DNA from: Lindgomyces ingoldianus
Taxonomy: Eukaryota > Ascomycota > Dothideomycetes > Pleosporales > Lindgomycetaceae
NCBI RefSeq assembly: GCF_010093535.1
Contig: NW_022985165.1
Coordinates: 1,820,996-1,884,995, forward strand
Direction of reading: 5' to 3'
Length of the DNA stretch: 64,000 nucleotides
Part shown: piece by piece, positions 23,568 to 35,831 of the stretch
Layout: each line of letters opens with the position of its first letter
Numbering within the stretch: position 1 is the stretch's first letter
The notes under the pieces: model-generated
What the model was told of the DNA's origin: nothing
Database searches by the model: none
Seen by the model: only the letters and a program-made list of their open reading frames with translations
Made by a program: the position numbers and the translations under genes

Positions 23568-26500
23568 CCTTTAAAAAGCTACTAACTACACCTATTAAAT
23601 TTATAAACTATAAGTAAAGTTAGTAAAAGTATAAAACATCTTTACTAAAAAAGTAAGTACTATAGCTAAAAAAGCTTTAAAGCTAGCTTTTTTAAAGCTT
23701 TTTAAAAGTTTACTAAAAAACTTTTACCTATTTTTTATAAAATATTACCTTTATATATAATATAATAAAAAAGCATTTTAGACTAATATAGAAATAATAT
23801 CTTAAATAAAACTATACTTAAAAGGCCTTTTTATAATTTAGTTCTAGCCCTACACAGATAACTAGATAAACTTTAAAGTAAATAGTATAATACTTACTTT
23901 TAAAATAAAAAAGTGTTTAGTAGTGTTAAAAACTTTAAAAAAGCTTTAATAGCTATTTATAAAACTTTAAATAAAAAAAAATTATAGCTAATAAATTAAA
24001 CACTATAAAATAAGGCAGTAGCCTAGTCTAGAACTATGCAGCAAACTTTAGAGAGCAGCTAGCTATTTATAGATAGATAGACTTAAAAGCCCTCTACTGC
24101 ATGTTCTATAACAGACTAAGTAAATTAGTAAAAAATAAGTTTATGTATAGTAATAAGCTAACTACTTTTAAAAACTTTATTATATAAGTAATAACTTATA
24201 ATAACTATTATAAAAAGTGTAAAAAATAAAAAAAATAAAAAAAACTTTATAAAAACTAAAGTTTATTTTTTTAAAAAAAAAGCTTTTATAATATAATAAA
24301 AAACTAATAAACTTTAGTTATATAAAGTATATATAAAGCCTTCTTTTTAAAAAAAGCTAAGTTCTAGAATGTAATAAGCTGCCTTTAATAAAAAAATAAT
24401 AAAAGTAGTTAGAAAATAAGGCCTACCTAAACTATAAAAAAGTAAAATATTTCTAATAAAATTACCTAGACTTTTAAAAGAGGGAGAATAAGAATACTAC
24501 TATAATAATAAAAGCTATTACTACTAAATATAGCCTTATAGACAAGAACATATTAGAAAAACGAAATAATAAACTTTACTAGTAATATAAAAAAAACTAT
24601 TTTTTAAACAGCTATTTTAAAGTGTACTAAAAAGTAGCTATTTAAAACTTTAGTAGCTTAGATATAGTATTATAAGACCTTATAATTTTTAAACAATATA
24701 AAGAAGAAACTTAAATCTAAAAATATATTATAAATATTTAAAAAAAAATAGTTTTTTTTTTAAAATTAAACTCTTAGCACTTTAGTAAAAAAGCTTTTCT
24801 AATAGTTTTAAAAATGCAAATGCTAAAAATGTAGCCTATACTATAACTATCTAAGTTCCTATATAGTCTTACTTTACTAGATAAATATTAGTAATAACTA
24901 TCTTACATTTAACATAATATAATAAATAGCTAGAGTTAAGTATAACATTATAAATAAAAAAAGTAATAGTAATTTTTTATTAAAATTAAAAATTAAAAAC
25001 TAGAAAGACTAAGTAGACTTACTAGATTTAAAGTACTAAAACTAGTATCTAAAAAACCTAAAACACTACTACTAAGCTTAGTAATTTCTAGAAAAGCTTT
25101 AGTAATATAATAAAACTATAAACAGTGCGTTCTTTATAGAAGTAACACCTATAGCACTAATAACTACTAATAAAAAAGGCACTTTATATAGTTAGTATAA
25201 ACACAAGAATACTTATAGTAGACCTAAAAAAGTCCTTTTAATATGTTATATAGACCTAATAATTGTCTATACCCCTAGTACTAATATACACAGTGTTACT
25301 GTGTAAAACATTAGGACAACAAACACTAGACAGGCTAGTAGCTTACATAAAAAAAAACTATAATAAATGCTTATAGTAAAAGACAGCTTCTACCTATAAA
25401 ACTATAAACTACTACACTTATTAAACAGCCCCCTCTTATAAATAAAAGAAGTAAATAAAGTGTAAAAAATAAAACAACTATAAGTTTTACTACTTTTAGT
25501 AAAAAGTAGTAAAAAAGAAAGATTATCTAACATTACACTACTTAGTTAAAAATTATAAGTATAAAGTAGCTAACTACTGCAACTAAGAACACTAGATTTA
25601 TAAAAAAAAAATAAGTTTAATAATAACTTATAAAACATTAACTTTTACTTTTTTTTTAATAAAAAAGTTTTTTATAACATATTAGTTCTAGTAGCTATAG
25701 AATAAGAAATAAGACATAGTCTAACAACTACCTTTACATATAAGAGGCAGTTAGGATTAGCTCTTATAAACAGTAGATGCACCTTTACTACTTTAAATAA
25801 AGACTAAGTTAATAAATAAAAAATTCTTTTTTATATAAAAAAAGTACTATTTAAAGTAACCCTTACTAATATATTTTTAATTAAGTATAGTAAAGGATAG
25901 ATTAACTTAGAAACACTTAAACAAAACTTTAAAACTTTAAATATAAAAAACTAAAAGTATATAAATATACTCTTATTAAAAGATAAGTATAATATAATTC
26001 TAGGCTATAGCTAGCTTAAAACATATAACTTTATAATTAACTAAAGAATAATAATAATTAAAAGCTTAAAAGACTACGCGCAAATAACCTAGTTAGTATA
26101 CTATAATAATAAATGCTTAATTTAGAGGTAAGTAAAATAAAGTAGTAGTTACTACTTTAAAAAAAAAGCTTAAAAAGTTTTTTTACTAAAAACTAAACGC
26201 TTAGGCTATTAAAATAATAAAAAAAAAACTTAAAAAAGGCCTTTATAAAAAAATTAAAAGTAATAAAGATATAAAATAAATTAAAATCTTCTAAATCTAA
26301 AATAAAGGCAGCATCCCCTTTAAATATAAGAATTACAAGAATATGTTTAAGACACTAGAAGATTTAAAAGAGCTGCTACTACACTAACCCTAGAACTATG
26401 CTATTAACTTAGTAAAAGACTACAATCTAAAAACCTATAAGCTCTACCCCTTAATAAGAGCATAAAAAAAGGCCTTATAAAAATATGTAGACTAAATGTT

Positions 26501-29375
26501 AGCCTAAGGCTATATTTAGAAAAGCTATAGCCTAGTTACCTTAGCAGTAGTTTTTATAAAAAAGAAAAAAAAAATCTAAGTCTATTAAAACTATAAAACT
26601 CTAAATAATAACATAATTTAAAATTAATTTTTTTTTACTAATTATATAAGATATTATAAACTAACTAAAAGAAACTTAGTACTTTATAAAGTTTAACATA
26701 TAGAACAGGTTTAATAAGATAAGAATAAAAAAAATAAATAGCTTATAGTGTTTAAAACTTTATAAAGACTTTATAAACTATTAGTAATACTATTTAGCTT
26801 AATAAACACACTAGTAACATTCTAGTAAATTATTAACATAGCTCTTAATCTATACTTTAATGTCTTTGCCTTAGTATACCTAAATAACGTCCTTATCTAC
26901 TTAAAAGATACCCTAGAAGACTATGTATAAAAAGTATAAAAAGTTTTAGAGTAGCTAAAAAAATATAAACTTTACTTATAACTCTTTAAATGTAAATTCT
27001 ATGTTGCTAAAATAGAATATTTAAGATTTATAATTAATAGTAAAAAAATAAAGATTAACTTAGCTAAAGTATAAAAAGTACTTAAGTAGCTAAAACTTAT
27101 AATAGTTAAAAAAGTTAAAAAATTCTTTAGACTATTAAAATATATTAAATAAATAATCTAAAACTACTTAAAAATTACTATACTTTTAATAAACACTACT
27201 ACTAAAGAATAAGCTATAGCAAAGTTTGTCTAAACTTTATAAATAAATAAAGTATTTATAATGTTAAAGTAAGCTATAATAGCTAAACTAGTGCTAAGAC
27301 TATATAACTTATAGCTAGATACTAAGATCTACATAGATGTGTTCTTAGAAGCTAGTAGAGCAGTGTTCTACTAGAAACAGGAAGATAGGAGATAGCACCT
27401 AGTAGTGTACTACTCTGCTAAGTTCTTAGGACCTAAAGTAGGCTACAGCATACCTAACAAAGAATTAAAAGCAATATTAAACACTATAAGAGTATAAGCT
27501 ATAAAACTACATAAAATAGTAAAACTTTTTTACATTATAACTAACTATATAAACCTAGTTATATTCTTAATAGTAAAGAAACTCTTACTAATACACATAA
27601 AATAAGTAATAAAACTTGCCTAATTTAACTACATTATTAAGCATGTTCTAGAAACATAAAACTAATAAGCTAACACTTTTAGCTAGAGACTAAATTACTT
27701 TAATAAAAAAAAAGAAAAAACTAAAAAGTTTACTTTTTTTAAAAAAACTAATAAAAGATAGATTTATAATAAGCCTTAACTTATAAAAAAATTCTACATG
27801 CTTATAGTAAATAAGTAGAAATAAAAAAACCTAATTTATAAATATTATAAATCTTTAATGTTTAGGCACCTAGAAATAGGCACCCTTTAAAAAAAGCTAA
27901 AGACTACTATACTATAATAAATACTAAAAGTAAAGTAATTATGCATAGAAGTGCTTAAAAAATATAACACCTATAATAAAAATAACTTATAAAGACATAA
28001 GGCTTATAAATATTTTTAACTAATAAAAGCTTTAAAGTAACTATAAATAATAATTATAATAAACTTTATTATAAAACTTTCTTTATTAAAAAAGCTAAAA
28101 ATAGAAAAAATGTGCAATATAATTATAGTAGCTTTTAATAAGACTACTAAATATCTATATATATAGCTATTAGAAAAAACTATTATAGCTAAAGAATTTA
28201 TTTATAAACTTAAATAAAATGTAGTATTAGTATATAAATGCCTTAAAATAATTATTTTAAATAAAGATAAGCTATTTACTAGCAGATTTTAAAAGGCAGC
28301 TATAAGGCATATTAGCATAACATATAAACTATCTACAGCATACTATCTATAGATAGACAGTTAAACTAAAAGAATAAACACTAAAGTAAAAAAATACTTT
28401 AAAAAATACATCTTTTATACTTAAAATAATTAGGCAGAATAGCTTTTAATAGCATAGTTAGCTATTAACATAGTAAAATTAGCTATAATAAAAAAGACAC
28501 TATATAAAGCTAATTTTAAATATAACTTTTACTTTATGCTATAAAAAAACTAACTTATAAACCTTTAAAAGTTAATTAACTAGTTATTAGGCTTATAAAA
28601 TATATATAAAAAGTTAGTAGTAGAAGCTAGGTCTAGTTAAGAGATAATAAAAAAATATATAAATAAATTATAGCAGCTAGAACTAAGAATCTACCTAGAA
28701 GACTACGCATACTTTAACACTAAGAACTTTAAGATATCTAGACCCTCTAGAAAGCTAGTAAAAAAATAAATAAAACAATATTAAGTTTTTTAAACTTAAT
28801 AAAATAATTATAAGCTTAAGCTTTCTTTATATATAAAAATACATCTATAGTTTTATATATCTAGATTAAAAAAAGCACTTAAAGAGATTCCTTTATCTAT
28901 ATAAAAATAAAAAGATAAAGAAATAAAGTATAAAGTTAAATATATTATTAGTAATTAAAAAAACTAGAAATTTTTTTTAGTAAAATAAAAAAAGTAGCTT
29001 ACTAGTAAAAACATATAAAAACTAGCTAAAAATTTATAGAATATATAGTAGTTAGTATAAAAGTACCTTTAGGCTTATTTAAAAGAAACTAGCTAGGTAA
29101 TAAAGCACCTATATTAAAAGAAATAGCTATATTATTACTAAATAGTAGCAGCTTTTAGAGACAAGTCTTAGCTAATAAAAGCTAAAAAAAAGTAACTTTT
29201 TACTTTAGCTTTAAAAGCTTTTATTTTATCTAAAAAAAAAGTTTTTTTTAAGTACTTTACATATTAAGCCTTTAGTAAATTTAATAACTTTTAGATATAA
29301 TTCTACTTAGAACACTCTCTAGCTATTGCTTCTAAAGTTTTTTAAACCTAATATAACATTTCTTTTTTAAGCTTC

Positions 29376-29593
29376 TGTGGAGGATAAAATAGCCTGGCAG
29401 TAGCTGTTCAGAAGATCGGATGAAGTGACTCTGCTATCTAAGAGAGCCGAAGGCTCTCCTTATATACACCGAGCTTCAGAACATAATATCTCCAGATCCC
29501 GAGCTGCGTCCCAGGCTCTGAGCCCCTAGTCCCAGGCTCCGAGCCCCAGTCCCAGGCTCTGAGCCCCAGCCAAGGCTCTCAGTATACGCGACA
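29376..29593 (-). repeat. C3 3' LTR
   Basis: TGTGGAGG...ACGCGACA on the plus strand. Almost unmutated over its whole length, in contrast to the inner half of the 5' LTR copy at 43520. Confidence 0.92.
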
Positions 29594-30560
29594 CACCCCC
29601 CAGGTGAGCTGCGCAGCAGCTTACCTGCGTTAAGCGTTAACTTAGCTTGTTAGAGCAGCGTTGTGCGTTTACCCTGTGTTTGTGCTTGTTGCCCTAGGCA
29701 GCGTGATGCTTGTTTCCCTAAGCAGCGCAGGTCACATGCGTGCTGTAATCGCCGCAATAGAGGTAAATAAATTCTGCTACTTCTTAAGCTTCTCTTCTGT
29801 AAGTCCTAACAACATGCTGCGTGTAAGTTAATGCTTTTAAGAGCTCTAAGAACAACTTTAAACCTGTTTGTAATCTCTACTAACGTGCATCTGTAGCTTA
29901 ACAAAGCTAAAAGAGCTGCCCGCTCGCGTGCCGCCGCTCTGCGGGGCCGCGCTGCCCGCAAGCCCGCGCCCACCACCCCCCGTCGCCCTGCGCCCACCAC
30001 CCCCCGCCGGCCTCCCCCTGGTGCGCTCCGCGCGCAGTCCTGTCTGGGCTGCATAAAGAGTGCGCTCGCGGGGCGCTCTAGTGGGGAGTGCTATGATTCC
30101 GCCACTGGCGGTTCGCGCTGCTGGCGCTGTTCCTCCGGGCACAGCTGCCTGCCCCTATAAGCCCTGTAGCAGTGTGTGGGGTAATCTAGCTTTTAACCTA
30201 TTTGCAGTCCCCCTGTTGCTGTTGTCTATGCGCGGCGCTTTGTTGCAGCGCTTGTTGCAGAGGATAAGCAGGTAAGCTTCTCTACAGAGATTGTGTGTTA
30301 TACCTTAGATTAGACTAACAGGCTATAGGCTGCGTTCTAGCTTTAGCTAGTTCTTTAAGCTCTGCTTAAGAAAGATGTAGTAAAGAAGGAAAAGAGAGAA
30401 GAGGAGGAAGAGAAGAAGGAGGAGGAGAAGGGGGAGGAAGAGAAGGTGGAGGAGGTGGAGGAGGAGGAGGAGCAGGGTGTTGTCTCCCCTAGGCTCCTGG
30501 CGCGTTGCTAGCGCGCTAAGGAACTCTTAGGTGAGCTTGTTAATCTCTTTATAGTTTAAG
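29594..30560. other. GC-rich, RIP-free segment at the 3' end of C3
   Basis: About 960 bp between the C3 RNase H region and its 3' LTR, with CpG-rich tracts (29920-30140, such as CGCCCACCACCCCCCGTCGC twice) that stand out from the AT-rich window. Short open frames on both strands (minus 29806-30054 and 29858-30142, plus 30060-30275) have low-complexity Arg/Gly/Ala composition or no recognisable domain, and I do not call them genes. It could be the native 3' untranslated region of C3 or a captured host fragment. Its lack of RIP suggests it is not highly repeated. Confidence 0.55.
30362..30475 (+). repeat. Purine-only GAG/GGA tract
   Basis: More than 100 bp of almost pure purine on the plus strand (AAGAAGGAGGAGGAGAAGGG-like), interrupted by few pyrimidines. 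As microsatellite-like sequence it could form triplex or slip. In frame it would give a Glu/Lys-rich stretch, but no gene context supports translation. Confidence 0.8.
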
Positions 30561-30599
30561 CGTTCTATGTTTTTACACATCTTATGTACTAAATCCCTA

Positions 30600-33500
30600 C
30601 TTAAACTCTATAGCATAGAGGAGTGTCCTTACTAGTAGATAGCCCTCTTGTTTCTAGGCAGTGTAGAGATGTCCTTACTATTAATAATTAATGCTTTCTT
30701 CTTTTAGAAGCTTATTTATGTGTCTTTAAAGTTAAAAAGCTGCTTAAAGTGCTTAAATTACTATTTTAGTAAGTGCTTTATAAGTCTATTTGCTAGCATG
30801 TTGCTTATTTTAATATAGCGCACTTTAAAAGATCCCTTTGTGTGCTCCTAGCGCAGCCACATGTTTTAAATATTAATGTAGCGTAGGTAGGTAGTTATCT
30901 AGGCGTTCTTCTCTACTACTAACCTAATTATCTGCTAGTTGTTACAGTAGATCTGCTACAGTGTGCCTAGCTTTAGGGTAAGCTCTTTAAAGAAGTGTTT
31001 TAAAGCTAGTAATTTCTTTATAATGTGCGCTAAAGTAAGCAGCTTAGCTTTTATTATAAACATAGTTACTATTAGCTAAAAAGCTGCTTTTTATAAAATT
31101 AGTCTTTTAAAAAGTAAAATAATGTATCTATAAGATAATTATCTAGTCTTTATGTAATTAGTAAAAGATGTGTCTTTACACATAATAAGTTGCGCGCCTT
31201 CTAGTGCTCTATACTGTATGCCTGTATGCCTTATGCAGTACAGGTACATAATTGCTTAGTTTACTGCCTAGAAGTGCTGCTTTCTTAGGTTTATTAGGTA
31301 GTAGGAGAGCTAAGATGCTGTAAACGCCACGTTAAGGCGCACTATAATTACAGTGTAGAGTGTTAATCCTACGCGCTTTTAGTATTTCTTAATTTTATGC
31401 TTTATTACTAATTCTTAGTTGCTTATAAGCTCTTTTAACAGTAAAAAAGTTTCTAGAAAGAGCACGCTTTTTATAAAGTTAAACTTCTTTACTACTTTTT
31501 TAATATACATGTTATATACTAGCTAGATTATTCTAGCCTTTCTATTTTTAATTATTTTAATCTTTAGAAACTATTTGCATAGCCTTTAATCTTCTAGCTT
31601 ATATATTTTTTTAATTACACTAATTAATTAGTAAGCTTCTAACTTATTATTATAGTAATAAATATAGAGTATATTATCTATATAAAAAAGAAGTAAGATA
31701 TAGTAATTATAGTTAAAGAATAAGCATAGCTTCTTTTTAAATAAGCTAAGCTTAAGCTTTTAAAAAGCCTATAAAAGCTTCTAGTACTATAAAATTAGTA
31801 AGTTGCGTAGTCTATATAGGGCTTAAAGAAGCTTAACGCATATGCTAAGCTTTATAAAGCTTTCTAGGAGCTTGCATGTTACTTCTAGCTTACCTTTACA
31901 GTGCGCGTTTAGAAACGCGCTTATAACATTATATTACTTAATCTTTAGGTTAAATTAAGCTGCTATTACTATTACTATTTAGAAGGATCTAGCTGTAAGA
32001 GTGGCAGCATAGGTTAACTAGAGCAAGTCCTTACTCTAGAGATTACTACGTACGCATATGCAAGCTTTGCATTTAGCAAAATACTTATTCTAGTTAAATT
32101 TATATGTAAATACTTACTTTAGTAGAAGCAGCTTAGATGTTACTTTAGTTTATATAATCTCTTTCTAAGTGCTTTTTTTAAGTAGGGTAGCTATCTTTTT
32201 TTATGCTATAATCTTAAAAAGATTTTTATATAAGTGTTTATATAGATCTTTTTATTTTAAAAGTTTCTTTAGGAGCTTATAAGCTTTTAGTTAAGGCTAC
32301 TTAAAAAAAGCAGCTATAGAAAACACTATGTAAAGCGTTTTAAGCGCTTTATTATTGTAAGTAATAAATGCTTTAAAAAAGTTTATTTAGAAGTGCTCTA
32401 GATTAACTAAAGCTAGGCGTATACTACTTCTTTTTAAAAGCGTTGTATATATACCTCTGCTTTCTGCACCTTTAGGCTTACCTAGGTTATTAGAATCTTG
32501 CCTCTATATTCTTTAGCTTATACATGTAGCTAGTCTCTAGCTTTTTTTATTGTACGCATGTTTAGAGAGTGCCTTACCTGCTTTAACTAGAGCTACAGAA
32601 AATAATGTTTTAGTATAAAAGGTAAAGGTTAATTTTTTAACTAGTAAGTTAGCTATTTAACTTAATAAGCCTAGTAAATCTGCTTCTTTAGTTAAGTGCA
32701 CTTACTAAAGATTACCTATATGCTTATGCCTACCCTATATAGGGCGTGTTGTAGAGCTATCTATAAGCTCTAGCTTAGAAGTTAGCTTTAGGGTAATAAG
32801 TGCTATATATTTATTAAGAACTATGTAAATCTTTAGTAACTTACTTATTATACTTATTACCTGTGTAGTTACTTCTACTTTTAAGTGCTAATTCTTTAGC
32901 TAGCTAACCTAAGTTTTAATAAGCTTTTTAGTTTTTATACTTTTAAGCTTACGCTCTTAGGGCTTTTAATTTAGTATATTACTTTACTACTTATTTAACT
33001 TTTAAAGTAAAAGCTTAAAAGCTTTTTTTACATTATAAATCTTACTTTACTTATTAAAAATTTTAATAATTTTAGAGGCTTTTTCTTAGAGGATTAGCTT
33101 ATTACTTTTATTTTTATAAAAGTATGTCTTATTAAAAGCTATGTTTCTTATAGTAATTACTTAGTTAAGTAATAGGACTTATATTTTATAGATATTTAAA
33201 GCTCTATAGCCTATAAGATATTTTATGTAGCCTTATAAAGTTACTTTAAAGCTTTACTTTTAACACCTAGCTGCTTATTCTTTATTAAGTAGGTAAGCAT
33301 AATAGCTATATGCGTAGGTCCTACTTTAATTAGGCTTTAGATTAGCTGTAGCACTTTTTACCTACTCTAGCTTATAGTATTTAAAGTAGTTAGTAAACTA
33401 TGTGTTTAAGACTTTATTTAGTAAGCGTAGGTTATATGCGTGCAACAGGCTTATATTGTACAGCTATGTTGCTGCGTCTACTACTTCTAGCTAGAGCTTC

Positions 33501-34700
33501 TTAGGGAGTCCTGCGCTACTTTTTATTTTAATAGACTTTATAATTATTTTTTATTTAGCTTTTTCTACAGCTTTATTTAGCTTATAAGTGTATAGTAAAA
33601 AGCTTTTAATATTAATGCTAGATTTTTTTACTTAAAGCTTATACTTTAACTTTTTATGCTAAGGGAGTGTAGTAGTGTTATTATTTTGCTGTATTTTGCT
33701 AATCTAAAGCTTATATTAATTAGACACTATACTTTTAAAGTTTTTTATTACTCTTTAGATTTCTAAAAGCGTTTTTGCTTAAAAAGAGTATAAAAAGATT
33801 TTACTACTATATTTATTTTTAATAATTATTATCTATAGAGCTCTGCTGCGCCCTAATAGCATATTAAACATGTCCTATGCAATTCTCTAGAATAGGTAGG
33901 GAGCTTGCTCTTTTAGTCTTCTTAATATAACCTGCTTAGCGTGTGTTGTTGCGCAGTGCTTATAGTGTACTTGCTTTATACTTATTATTTATACATTTTT
34001 TGCGCTTTTAACTAGAGCCTGCAGAGCTTTAGAGCCTAGGTGTCCTGCGCGCGTATACTAGAGCTCTTCTAAGTCTAAGTGTAGGAATATAGTCTATAAG
34101 CGTTAGTAATTTAGAAGCACACTTTACACTAGTAAGTAAAAAGAGACAGCTTTATATTTAATAAACATAAAGTTATGTTCTTAGTAAAGTGTTATAAGTA
34201 CTCTATTCTTTTCTAGTGTGCTTATGCGTAGTGTATAGTTAAGTTTTAAATACTATAGTTCTTTTTCTTTTAAATAAGCTTTTAAGATAATATTAATGTA
34301 AAATCCTTTTACTATAACTACCTTTTGTAGTGTAAGATTTTCTGTGCGCTCTTTTTGTGCTTTATTTAACACCTTTCTAAGCTTTCTAGTTTTTATTCCT
34401 TAAATTAAGAATAACTAAGTGCTAGCTTTTACTATGTGTAAACTTTAAGCTTTTTTAAATAACTTAGGTATAAGCAGCTTTATACTATTTACTAAGTATA
34501 TAGCACTTTTATTGTCTAGAATTATGCTTATAGAGAGTAAGTAAGTGTTAAAATTTATAGTTATATGCATTTCTAGTTTTACTAAAAGCGCTAGGTTAAT
34601 AAGTGTAGTAATAATGCTTTTTAGAAATGCTAGCTTATCTAATTCTTTAATAGCTTTTAAAGTAGAGAAGACTTTATCTAGAATTATATAGCCTTTTTTA
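30600..34700 (-). pseudogene. C3 pol relic: integrase, RT, RNase H (copia)
   Basis: Minus strand. Integrase C-terminal region at about 33520-33120 reads blocks like GYLIGYRALNIYKI (the 'GYLVGYxxxNIYRIW' block after the copia integrase core). RT about 33000-31500: KALYRLRNLLILYY (about 31830; KALYGLRQSPxLW-like) and FYIDNILYIYY (about 31685-31652; the Y-x-DD box with the second Asp now Asn). RNase H about 31080-30700: KAKLLTLARIIKKLLALKHF, then SNMLANRLIKHLL (TKxL motif, about 30806-30768). Order INT-RT-RH is copia. Stops are frequent but fewer than in C1. Confidence 0.82.
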
Positions 34701-35239
34701 AGCAGTATAGCCTTTACTTTCTTATGCTGCGCCTACTTAAGCCTTTTAAGAATTTTTTAATGTGTAGTTTTACTAAGCTTTTTTAGCTTTTTAGTAACTG
34801 CTAATATAAAGTCTCTACAGTCTGCTGCTTTTTATAAATAAAAGGATTACCCTAAAGCTCTGCATAAGCATAAGTAGCCTAATTAGGCTAAAATAGATTA
34901 GGCTAAATTATTATCTAATTATCTACTAAGTGTTGTAAATATACCTGTGCCTTAGTTACTTACACGTAGGGAGTGCTTCTAGAGCATTATTAAGAAGATC
35001 TTACTAATTTTCTAGATTATTAGAGGTTTTTTACTAAGTGCGCTAGCCTTTATAACCCTCTAGTGCATAGAGCGCGCCTAGTCTAGTGCAAGCTTTAGAG
35101 CTAGGGCGTCTAGGAAGTCTTGTGCAGTAAGCTGGCCTTCTACGTTAAGAATCTTGTAGGTCCTTGCCTTAGTGTACAGGAAGTGCCACTGCTAGTACTA
35201 AGCTTCTAGGGTTATAGTGCTATGCTTTACCTTAGTAAG
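34701..35239 (-). pseudogene. C3 gag relic, downstream part
   Basis: Minus-strand continuation of C3 gag towards integrase; cut at 35239 by E2 and resuming at 42921. It still contains CpG words and GC-rich codons near 35040-35239, so RIP is milder here. No clear zinc knuckle was identified. Confidence 0.5.
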
Positions 35240-35831
35240 TGTTACGGTCTACGGTTGGACCAGCGTAACTCCACCTAGGATGCTCCACAATATGGTACGG
35301 TTGGAGCGGGACTCGCTTACAGACCAAGCGGAGGACGCGGAGGTAGCACGGCTACCCGAGATCATGGAAGAATGCGTTGTCTAATAGGAGGATAGGACGC
35401 GAATTCCACAAGTCTAAGAGAGCTTAGCAAGCCCTGCTTAGTAGGCTTATGTAGGCTTATCTAGCTTGCCTTAGTGTCCCCTACATATGTATATAATTTC
35501 TATATTAAACAACCTTTAGAAGGTGTGTTTAACATTTAGTTTATTTTTTACATAGACTAAGTAGCATTTAGCTTTTTAAAGAGCTGTAATACTATTTATA
35601 TATCTTACACTATATATACCTCTAACCTTGTCTAACAGGACTGTTTAACCCTAGCCTCTTTACTGCTGCACATAGGGCAAACTATAATCTAGTTACTCTC
35701 CCTCCCTCTATTAGCCTAATAGCCTGTACGTAGGACTGTACACCCTACTAGATTAGCCCCTACTACCTGTCCTACTTCCCCCTTAGGAACATTATAAGAC
35801 CTAAGTGCTTTCTAAAGTAAGAATTATAACA
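35240..35831 (+). repeat. E2 5' LTR
   Basis: 592 bp, TGTTACGG...TATAACA. The outer 170 bp are unmutated and GC-rich (GTACGGTTGGAGCGGGACTC); the inner end is converted. Confidence 0.93.

Larger units (their letters stand above)
23082..29370 (+). pseudogene. E1 gag-pol relic (chromovirus)
   Basis: Plus-strand gag-pol, interrupted only by the solo LTR at 23350. Gag zinc knuckle at about 24423-24470 (C-x2-C-x4-H-x4-C positions mostly Tyr). Protease LINSRCTFTTLN at about 25768-25803 (catalytic Asp now Asn). RT about 26290-27000 with YLNNVLIYLKDTLED at about 26868-26915 (DD to NN). RNase H about 27320-27670. Integrase about 27830-28520, where VAFNKTTKYL has the first Asp as Asn. Chromodomain about 28905-29035 (YKVKYIISN, then LVK). 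More degraded than E2 at matching sites. The 3' non-pol region is split by C3 and continues at 43743. Confidence 0.88.

Noticed and set aside
29806..30275. Open frames of 71-94 codons on both strands in the GC-rich island
   Set aside because: Overlapping frames on both strands with Arg/Gly/Ala low complexity are expected in GC-rich DNA; no homology recognised.
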